This document shows, piece after piece, positions 1 to 6,169 of a DNA stretch of 7,100 bases. The notes beneath the pieces are model-generated. The model did no database searches. It saw nothing but the letters and a program-made list of their open reading frames with translations, and had not been told where the DNA came from. The stretch lies in NCBI GenBank assembly GCA_900757235.1, contig CAAENB010000137.1, positions 1 to 7,100 of the forward strand, given 5' to 3'. The position numbers and the translations under genes were made by a program. Source of the stretch: an uncultured Collinsella sp. (GTDB taxonomy: Bacteria > Actinomycetota > Coriobacteriia > Coriobacteriales > Coriobacteriaceae). Numbering within the stretch: the stretch's first letter is position 1; the number at the start of each line of letters is the position of its first letter.

Positions 1-2103
1 CAATCCATTGCGGGCAGGCAGTTCACGGCGCTCGCCAACCTGATCGAGCGTATGAAGGCCGCCGACGAAGGGGCAGCTTCTAAGACTGAGTGGTGGCCCG
101 CGCCGGAGCTTACCGACTGGATTTGCAGTCCGCTTTCGGGCGCTGATGCCGTCAATGCCCGTACCTTCGATAAGAATATGCGTCTCTCGCGCAGCAAGAC
201 TACCGCGGGCGTTAAGAGCCTGCTGCAGAGCGTCCAAGGCCAGGTGAGGGGCGCACGCAAGGCGGCGAGCGACGAGAACTGGTTTAAGAACGTGCCGTGC
301 GTGGTCTCGGACGTGTTCCAGGCGCTGTGGCGTGACAAGCCCGTGACGGCGCTCAAGGCCATGCTTGCCGTTGCCGAGGGGTTGCCCGATCGCTCGCTGG
401 GCAGCTTGGATGGCCAAGCCCGTCGCCAGGCGGAGGTGGCCCTGCTGCGCCACGCCATCGACATCCTTATGAATGGCGCCCGCGCGCTCGACGTGTCGCA
501 GGCCGCGACCGTGCCCGTGCTCGATGGCATTCGTACCAAGGTGGATAAGCGTAGCACCGCCTACGATTACGAGACCTACGAGGTTGACCGTGCGCCACGT
601 GCCCAGGTTCGTTTTGCTTCGCTTACCGATGCGGCAGCTCTGCGACCCGGCAGCTACGATGCCGTGCTGTTTGCCGATGTCGATCTGGACAGCTATCCGC
701 TTTCACATGAGGAGGGGCCGCTGGCCACGCTGACGGCGAGCCTTGGTCGCGAGGGCGTGACGCTTGAGCCCGCGGCCTTGCTGCGCGTGCGCTTTGGCCA
801 CGCGATGCAGGCGGCGCGCGGCCCGGTTGCGCTTGCGCGCGTGACGCACGATCGCCAGGCGCGCGAGTGCTACCCGGCCGCCGTGTGGACCGAGCTGCGG
901 GCGCACGCCGAGGCCGTTGACGACGCTAAGGCAGCTGACGACGCTAAGGCCGCTGACGCTGCCAAGGCGAAGTGCGTGGGTGAGGGCGATATCGTAAGGG
1001 ACTTCGATCCCGCGGCAGGCGAAGGTCTCAAGCGCGAGCGCGTGACCTGTGAAGCCCCTCAGCATCTGGGTGCCGAGGCCGTGCCGTATTTGGTCCTGCG
1101 TCGTCGCGATGGCGAGGGCGAGGACGCGCCGCTCGTGCCGCGCCTGACGTCCGCCTCGCAGATCGAGGCCTACTCCACCTGCCCGCTGTGCTGGTTCGTG
1201 TCGTATCGCGTCAAGCCCCAGTCCATCGATGCGGGCTTTGGCAACATGGAGAAGGGCAACTTTGTCCATGACGTGCTGGAGCACTTGCATGCGCGTCTTC
1301 CGCAGGAGGGCATGGAGCGCGTGACGCCCATGAATCTGCCGCGCGCGAAGGAGCTGCTGCACGAGGTCTTTGCCGAGACCCTGGCCGAGCACGCCGGCAA
1401 GCGCGGTACCGAGGGCCCGCTGGTGCCGCTCTCCCCGGTGGAGGAGCGTCAGGTGGCCGAGATTCTGCCGCAGTTGGAAGGCGTGCTCGCCTACGAGTCC
1501 GAGGCGCTCGCGCCCTTCGCGCCGCGCTATCTGGAGTTTACGTTCAACGAGCTCCAGGTCGAGTATGCCGGTTGGCCACTCGGTGGGCGCATCGACCGCG
1601 TTGACGTGGATGCCGAGAATCGCGCCGTGGTAATCGACTACAAGCATCGTTCGGGTGTCGAGGAGTTTAAGCTCGCCGACCCCACGGTGCGCGACGAGGA
1701 ATCGGGCACGGCGCCCATCGACGACCCGCGCTGGTTGCCGCCACATTCCCAGACGCTCATCTACGCCCAGGCCATGCGTCGGGCGCTGGATTTGGACACC
1801 CGCGCGGCGCTCTACTTTTCGACCAAGGGCGGCAAGCCGGCGTTGCGCGGCGCCGCGAGCACCGAGCTGCTCGAGGAAGAGCGCGGCGACGGTCGCATCC
1901 CGGGCCTTAAGAAAGGTTTCCCCGGCGAGGGTGGCAGCATGGACTTCGATGCGCTACTCGATCGCGTGGAGACCGGCATCGCCGAGCGCCTACGCGAGCT
2001 CGAGGCAGGCAACGTTGCCGCCGTCGACCCGACGTCGGCTCAGGCCGCGCATGCGCGCTGCTCGTATAACCACGAAGGAACGTTTGTAAGGAGGGACGTG
2101 TAG
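1..2103 (+). CDS. addB: AddB-like helicase-nuclease subunit, 5' truncated by window edge
   Basis: The frame is open from base 1, so this is the C-terminal 700 codons of a longer protein; the ATG at 52 is internal. AddB proteins are about 1150 residues, so roughly 400 or more are missing, including any Walker-like N-terminal region. The C-terminal part is a RecB-type PD-(D/E)XK nuclease domain. In window codons it has the opening motif SQIEAYSTCP with Cys394, His423 in GNFVH, Asp532 in GGRIDR, Asp546 and Lys548 in VIDYK, then Gln584 and Tyr588 in QTLIYAQ. AddB pairs with AddA to unwind and resect double-strand DNA ends, producing 3' tails for RecA; its nuclease cuts one strand. The AddA-like gene starts one codon downstream, which fits an operon. 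An Ala/Asp/Lys repeat sits near codons 307-324. The C-terminal iron-sulfur cysteine pattern looks incomplete: only Cys687 remains near the end. Alternative name: PD-(D/E)XK nuclease family protein. The AddB assignment rests on the domain and the neighbour. Confidence 0.87.
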   Translation, partial: QSIAGRQFTALANLIERMKAADEGAASKTEWWPAPELTDWICSPLSGADAVNARTFDKNMRLSRSKTTAGVKSLLQSVQGQVRGARKAASDENWFKNVPCVVSDVFQALWRDKPVTALKAMLAVAEGLPDRSLGSLDGQARRQAEVALLRHAIDILMNGARALDVSQAATVPVLDGIRTKVDKRSTAYDYETYEVDRAPRAQVRFASLTDAAALRPGSYDAVLFADVDLDSYPLSHEEGPLATLTASLGREGVTLEPAALLRVRFGHAMQAARGPVALARVTHDRQARECYPAAVWTELRAHAEAVDDAKAADDAKAADAAKAKCVGEGDIVRDFDPAAGEGLKRERVTCEAPQHLGAEAVPYLVLRRRDGEGEDAPLVPRLTSASQIEAYSTCPLCWFVSYRVKPQSIDAGFGNMEKGNFVHDVLEHLHARLPQEGMERVTPMNLPRAKELLHEVFAETLAEHAGKRGTEGPLVPLSPVEERQVAEILPQLEGVLAYESEALAPFAPRYLEFTFNELQVEYAGWPLGGRIDRVDVDAENRAVVIDYKHRSGVEEFKLADPTVRDEESGTAPIDDPRWLPPHSQTLIYAQAMRRALDLDTRAALYFSTKGGKPALRGAASTELLEEERGDGRIPGLKKGFPGEGGSMDFDALLDRVETGIAERLRELEAGNVAAVDPTSAQAAHARCSYNHEGTFVRRDV
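919..972 (+). repeat. In-frame 18-bp tandem repeat in addB
   Basis: Two 18-base units (919-936 and 937-954) differ at one base and are followed by a degenerate third unit (955-972). They encode DDAKAA, DDAKAA, then DAAKAK. The repeat lies between the inactive-helicase-like middle of the protein and the nuclease domain, so it probably forms a flexible or helical linker. Being a multiple of three, copy-number change would not break the frame. Confidence 0.85.
2088..2094 (+). promoter_or_regulatory. Ribosome binding site for addA
   Basis: AAGGAGG lies inside the last codons of addB, 12 bases before the ATG at 2107. The spacing is slightly long but the match is full strength. It favours the start at 2107 over the next in-frame ATG at 2125, which would be 30 bases away. 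The site ties translation of addA to that of addB. Confidence 0.75.
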
Positions 2104-2106
2104 ACC

Positions 2107-5100
2107 ATGGATCTTTCGACTTTGATGCCGCAACAGCTGCAGATCGTCAAAACGCTCGACCGTCCGCTGTTTGTCTCGGCGGGCGCCGGTTCGGGTAAGA
2201 CCTTTACCCTTACGCGCCGCATCGTCTACGCGCTCTCGCCCGAATCCGGTCCGTTTGTCGAGCATCTGGATCAGGTGCTCGCCATTACCTTTACCAAAGA
2301 TGCCGCGGCCGAGATTCGCGACCGCGTGCGTCGCGCGCTTATCGAAGAGGGTATGGACGAAGAGGCCCTGACCGTCGACGACGCTTGGATTTCGACCATT
2401 CACGGTATGTGCTCGCGTATCCTGCGCGCGCACGCGCTGGAGCTGGGCATCGATCCCGAATTCACGGTGCTCACCGATACCGATGAGCTTATGGATCAGG
2501 CTGTCGAGCATGTGCTGGGGCGCGCGACGGCGCCCGATGCCGCGCCTGAGCTCGCCGCCTCGCTTAAGGCCCTCTACGCTTGGTATCCCATGGCGGGCGA
2601 GGGCGGGCCGTTTGGCGCCGGTACCACCATCAAGGGTCTGGTGCGCGACCTGCTGGAGCTATCGAGCCAGCTGCCGGGCGGCATGGACGATGTGTGCGTG
2701 GCGCGCGGCCAGGCCGACACCTCTGCGCTTGCCGACGCCTATCGCGCGGCGTTGGGTGCGAGCAAGGCCGCGACCGAGAAAGCGCAGGTGGCACTCGATG
2801 CCATCGACGCGTTTGAGGCGAGCGGCAAAACCATGGAGGATGCGGCGCGACTCATGATGTCGTGCAGCATGCCTCGGGCGAGCAAGGCGTTTCCTAAGGA
2901 GCAGGTGGAGCTGCTCAAGGCCGAGGCCGCCGATGCATTTATCAATATCGTGCTTGCCTGCGGCGGTCCGGCGCTCGATGCGCTGGTGGGGCTTGCTCGT
3001 GCTGTGGAGGCGGAATACCGCGCGCTCAAGGCTGACCAGTCCGCGCTTGATAACAACGACCTGCTGCGCATGGCGTACGAGGCGCTGCGCGATTATCCCG
3101 CCATCCGAGCGGCCTATGAGGGTCGCTTTAAGATGGTCATGATCGATGAGTTCCAGGATACCGACCAGATGCAGGTCGATTTGATCCGTTACCTGACGGG
3201 TGTGGGGGAGCGCGCACTGTGCACCGTAGGCGATGCGCAGCAGTCGATCTACCGCTTCCGTGGTGCCGAGGTCGAGGTGTTCCGTCGCCAGGAGCTCAAG
3301 GTGGGCTCGACGACGGCGTCCGAGACGGTCGCCACGTCCGATGCCCCCGCCGGCGAGCTCGTCAAGCTTGTACGCAACTTCCGCAGCCACGATGAGGTGC
3401 TGCGCTATGTGGCGCGCGTCTTTGACGGCGACACCGGTGGTTTGATGCAGGGGTTCTTGGATCTTGAACCGAGCGACGAACGCGAGGACAAGCTCAAGGC
3501 GAAGGCGTCGCGCCGCCAGGCGCTGCTCGTTGCCGGCGGCAGCACCCAGGAGCGAACGCAGGCGAAAGCTCGTGCGATTGCGGAGCGATTTCAAGCACTC
3601 GTTAAAGCGGGCCAGCCCCAGGGCAGCATGGTCCTGCTGCTGGGCCGCATGACCAACGCCGATGTCTATGCGCAGGCCTTCCGCGACCAGGGGCTCGACT
3701 GCGTGATCGCAGGCGGCTCGGTCTTTGCCCAGGCAGCCGAGGTGCAGACGGTGCGTGCCCTGGTCTGCGCACTCGCCAATCCGGCCGATACGGCGCAGGG
3801 CCTTATGCCACTGCTCGCCTCGCCGATGTTTGCGCTCGGCGCCCAGGAGTTCCTGGCGCTGGCGACCAAGCTCGATATCGAGACGGGGGAGACCTCGCGC
3901 CGGAATATCGACGTGGGCATCATGAGTGATTTCGACGTGCCGGGTTTGCAAGACTTGCCGCTCGTGACGCGTGCCCGCGAGGTGCTGCGCTACGCGCTTC
4001 GTCGCGTGGGACGCGATTCGTTCGCCGCCATCGCGCGCGACGTGGTCAATGCCTCCGGCTGGTTCGTGCGTCTGGCGCAGCGTGGTCCCGAGGGCAAGGC
4101 CATCGCCGCCAACGTGCTCAAGGCGCTCGACGCCGTGGCCGAGGCAGAGGTCGAGCTCGGCAATTCTCCGCGCTCCATCGCGCTCGCCTTCGACCGCTTC
4201 TTGGCGGGCAAGGAGGCCCCGGGCGCGCTCAACGAGGAGGGCGACGGCGCGGTGCGCATCATGACCGTGCATGCGTCCAAGGGTCTGGAGTATCCGGTCG
4301 TAGCGGTTGCGGAGTGCTTTGGCGTGCGTAAGTCCTCGGGTGCGGCTCAGATGGGGCGTGTCGAGGGCGGAGCGCAGGTCGTGGCGCTGCCGGCACGCTT
4401 CGACGGCGTTAAACTCGCGGACGGCACGCTCGTAAAGGGCGATGACGTCAAAAAGCAGTTTGAGCATGCGTTTAAGGGTAAGGGCACGTCGCTATGGTTG
4501 CCGCCAGAGCTCATGGAGGATGTCTGCGCGACGGGTTCTCCCGCCGAGGCATTTGCCCGCCTGCGCAACGACGACCTGCAGCTTTCGCTCGAGGAGCGGG
4601 CTCGCTTGCTCTATGTCGCCATGACGCGAGCGCGCGAGCTGGTCATTCTGGCGATGGATGTCGGCGTGAGCCGCGGTAAGGTGACGGCGCCGACCTTCGA
4701 CGTCGAGACCGATCTGACCTACGACGTGCTGCGTCGTATTCTGCCTACCGACGCTCTGGACATGCCACAGCTCGATGCCGACCGCCTAGTGTTCGACAAC
4801 TCCCAGCCGGGCGACTACGAGCTCATTTCGCTCGCGGACTTTACCTTTGGCGAGCAGGCGTTTGAGGCCAACGCTTCGCTGGATGTCGAGGGCAGGCTTG
4901 TCCGTGGCGATGCGGAGCCGGAGGGTGCCGGTGCGGATGCCCGCGCCGCTGTTCCCGGTCCTGCCGACCCCGAGCCCGATGCGTTTGAGCTCGTGTATCC
5001 CCAGGCGGTGGGCGTGCGCATGGGCACCTGTCCGTATCCGGCGCGCGATTCGTACAGCTACTCGTCAATTGCCGCGGCGCTGCATGCCGAGTCCGAGGAC

Positions 5101-5730
5101 CGTGCCGCCGAGGCACACGTGCCCATGGACGAGGCCGGCGATGATGCGGAGTCGGATGGCTCGGAGATGGCCGATGCAGGCGCGGCCGCCGTTGAGCCCG
5201 CCGGCAACCCCATGGCGCTGGGCTCGGCGTTCCATGCCGCCTGCCAGTGGCTGATCGAGATGGGTGCCGATGAGCTGCCCGTCGCGCGTGCCGATGCGCT
5301 GGCGCGTCTGTGGCGCCTGACGCCGGAGCAGCGCGAGCGCTTCGACGTTGCCCTGGACCGCTGGCTCAAGTCGGCGGTCCGTGCCGAGCTGCTTGCCTGG
5401 CCGTGCGTCCGCGCCGAGGTGCCGTTCTTTTCGCTGGGCTGCGAGGACGAGGACATCGCTCGCTACGGTGCATATGCCGAGGGCGCCATCGACGCTTTGA
5501 CGACGAACCCGGCGGATTCGTCACGCGCGCTGGTCATCGACTACAAGACGGGCGGCACACCGGACGAGACGCCGGAACAGCTGCAGGAGAAGCACGCCCT
5601 GCAGGCGCGCGTTTACGCTGATGTTCTGCACAAGGCGGGCTTTGAGGCCGTGACCGTCAAGTTCGTCCGCGTGGAGCAGGCCGATCCCGCCAACCCCTGC
5701 GAGCCCCAGGTGGTCACCTACAACCTCTAA
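2107..5730 (+). CDS. addA: AddA-like ATP-dependent helicase-nuclease subunit
   Basis: This is a 1207-residue superfamily 1A (UvrD/Rep/RecB) 3'-5' helicase with a C-terminal nuclease, close to the usual AddA length of about 1200-1240. Motifs in order: Q motif near residues 8-11; Walker A AGAGSGKT at 25-32; Ia AITFTKDAAAEIR at 59-71; STIHG at 96-100; Walker B MIDEFQDTD at 345-353; III VGDAQQSIYRFRG at 374-386; IV LVRNFRSHDE at 421-430; V VHASKGLEYP at 721-730; VI LLYVAMTRA at 834-842. The nuclease begins at SYSYSSI (982-988) and has His1043 in GSAFH, Asp1129, Asp1145 and Lys1147 in VIDYKTGG, and Gln1166/Tyr1170. Both activities therefore look intact. With AddB it should form a cytoplasmic complex that unwinds and resects double-strand breaks, possibly stopping at a Chi-like site. 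An acidic, Ala-rich low-complexity stretch at 931-1033 splits the start of the nuclease domain. The gene is cotranscribed with addB and ends at a strong terminator. Confidence 0.94.
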   Translation: MDLSTLMPQQLQIVKTLDRPLFVSAGAGSGKTFTLTRRIVYALSPESGPFVEHLDQVLAITFTKDAAAEIRDRVRRALIEEGMDEEALTVDDAWISTIHGMCSRILRAHALELGIDPEFTVLTDTDELMDQAVEHVLGRATAPDAAPELAASLKALYAWYPMAGEGGPFGAGTTIKGLVRDLLELSSQLPGGMDDVCVARGQADTSALADAYRAALGASKAATEKAQVALDAIDAFEASGKTMEDAARLMMSCSMPRASKAFPKEQVELLKAEAADAFINIVLACGGPALDALVGLARAVEAEYRALKADQSALDNNDLLRMAYEALRDYPAIRAAYEGRFKMVMIDEFQDTDQMQVDLIRYLTGVGERALCTVGDAQQSIYRFRGAEVEVFRRQELKVGSTTASETVATSDAPAGELVKLVRNFRSHDEVLRYVARVFDGDTGGLMQGFLDLEPSDEREDKLKAKASRRQALLVAGGSTQERTQAKARAIAERFQALVKAGQPQGSMVLLLGRMTNADVYAQAFRDQGLDCVIAGGSVFAQAAEVQTVRALVCALANPADTAQGLMPLLASPMFALGAQEFLALATKLDIETGETSRRNIDVGIMSDFDVPGLQDLPLVTRAREVLRYALRRVGRDSFAAIARDVVNASGWFVRLAQRGPEGKAIAANVLKALDAVAEAEVELGNSPRSIALAFDRFLAGKEAPGALNEEGDGAVRIMTVHASKGLEYPVVAVAECFGVRKSSGAAQMGRVEGGAQVVALPARFDGVKLADGTLVKGDDVKKQFEHAFKGKGTSLWLPPELMEDVCATGSPAEAFARLRNDDLQLSLEERARLLYVAMTRARELVILAMDVGVSRGKVTAPTFDVETDLTYDVLRRILPTDALDMPQLDADRLVFDNSQPGDYELISLADFTFGEQAFEANASLDVEGRLVRGDAEPEGAGADARAAVPGPADPEPDAFELVYPQAVGVRMGTCPYPARDSYSYSSIAAALHAESEDRAAEAHVPMDEAGDDAESDGSEMADAGAAAVEPAGNPMALGSAFHAACQWLIEMGADELPVARADALARLWRLTPEQRERFDVALDRWLKSAVRAELLAWPCVRAEVPFFSLGCEDEDIARYGAYAEGAIDALTTNPADSSRALVIDYKTGGTPDETPEQLQEKHALQARVYADVLHKAGFEAVTVKFVRVEQADPANPCEPQVVTYNL

Positions 5731-5741
5731 CCCTCAACAAC

Positions 5742-5780
5742 CTGCGGTGGAATCCCTATCGATTCCACCGCAGTCTTTTT
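5742..5780 (+). terminator. Intrinsic terminator of the addBA operon
   Basis: A perfect 13-bp stem (5742-5754 with 5761-5773) encloses a 6-base loop, followed by TCTTTTT at 5774-5780. It begins 12 bases after the addA stop. The stem is GC-rich at its base (CTGCGG/CCGCAG) and should end transcription efficiently, separating the repair operon from the genes to the right. There is no matching T tract for the minus strand. Confidence 0.93.
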
Positions 5781-5885
5781 GGACGGGGCTCTTTTAGCTA
5801 CTTTGGGCAAACCCACACGGCCGCCCCGGAATAAAGCCCTCAATCGTCCAAATAGCACCGCAACGCATGGGAGAGTCTGGGACGG
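5781..5885. other. Intergenic stretch with inverted-repeat potential
   Basis: There is no gene here. CGGGGC (5784-5789) pairs exactly with GCCCCG (5823-5828), enclosing a small hairpin TGGG/CCCA (5804-5807 with 5812-5815). An alternative pairing is GGGCT (5786-5790) with AGCCC (5835-5839) plus GGAC (5781-5784) with GTCC (5846-5849). Because the candidate promoter lies downstream at 5886, this stretch may not be transcribed as a leader. No known RNA class is recognised. Confidence 0.3.
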
Positions 5886-5891
5886 TACAAT
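5886..5891 (+). promoter_or_regulatory. Candidate -10 box upstream of the small broken gene
   Basis: TACAAT matches the sigma-70-type -10 consensus at five of six positions and lies 33 bases before the ATG at 5925, leaving room for a short leader with a good ribosome binding site. The -35 position is weak: ACGCAT at 5863-5868 with a 17-base spacer. The call rests on the -10 match and its placement. Confidence 0.4.
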
Positions 5892-5913
5892 AGCCCGAAC
5901 GGTTCAAACGAAT

Positions 5914-5919
5914 AAGGAG
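5914..5919 (+). promoter_or_regulatory. Ribosome binding site for the DUF3284-like gene
   Basis: AAGGAG sits 5 bases before the ATG at 5925. It fixes that start and suggests the small gene was once, or still is, translated. Confidence 0.75.
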
Positions 5920-5924
5920 CTATC

Positions 5925-6108
5925 ATGCAGCTCACCAAAACGCTTGAGGTGACGCCGGAGGAGCTTTTTGACGCTCTGGCGGGGTCCATCATGCAGGATA
6001 TCGAGAACGCCACGGGCAAGTGTCCCAGCCGCAACAAGCTCAACGGCTATAAGTACGAGAAGCGCCCATACCGCAAAAGGTAAGGTGACTCTTCATCGGA
6101 AACCGTGA
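5925..6108 (+). pseudogene. Truncated, frameshifted DUF3284-like small protein gene
   Basis: The ATG at 5925 opens a 52-codon frame ending at TAA 6081-6083. The product has the look of the N-terminal part of DUF3284 (SRPBCC-like) proteins, usually about 140 residues: a short strand MQLTKTLEV, PEELFDAL, then SIMQDIENATGK and LNGYKYEKRPYRK. Their function is unknown. The frame breaks in the A4 run at 6075-6078. Dropping one A continues R-K-G-K-V-T-L-H-R-K-P before TGA at 6106-6108, a more family-like continuation than the lysine-arginine tail of the open frame. Even in the corrected frame the remaining two thirds of the domain are absent, so the gene is both frameshifted and truncated. It has its own ribosome binding site and a candidate promoter. 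The family call is from memory of the pattern; a genuine 52-residue basic-tailed peptide is the alternative. Confidence 0.6.
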
Positions 6109-6128
6109 ACGCTTCGGGTTTTGAGTCA
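6086..6128 (+). other. Imperfect hairpin between broken gene and transporter
   Basis: TGACTC (6086-6091) is complementary to GAGTCA (6123-6128). Inside it, AAACC (6100-6104) pairs with GGTTT (6117-6121), and TGAA (6106-6109) with TTCG (6113-6116, one T-G wobble), around a 3-base loop. The only following T run is internal (TTTT at 6119-6122), so this is at best a weak terminator or attenuator. It lies at the boundary between the high-GC and lower-GC regions. Confidence 0.3.
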
Positions 6129-6169
6129 GTAGCGAACAGCCCGACAAAAAATGTTGTTGGAAGTGCCAA

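Noticed and set aside
703..1746. Long minus-strand open frame (347 codons) opposite addB
   Set aside because: It lies entirely within a well-supported nuclease gene, has Arg/His/Leu-rich shadow composition and no recognisable motif; long antisense frames are expected in GC-rich coding DNA.
2659..4467. Very long minus-strand open frame (602 codons) opposite addA
   Set aside because: It overlaps the conserved helicase motifs on the plus strand and encodes a shadow-like Arg/His/Leu-rich sequence without a domain.
1..5730. AdnAB or RecBCD instead of AddAB
   Set aside because: The visible 700 codons of the first protein contain no UvrD helicase motifs, unlike AdnA, and no RecC- or RecD-like gene is present. 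One helicase-nuclease next to one nuclease-only C-terminus fits AddAB best, though the N-terminus of the first protein is not visible.
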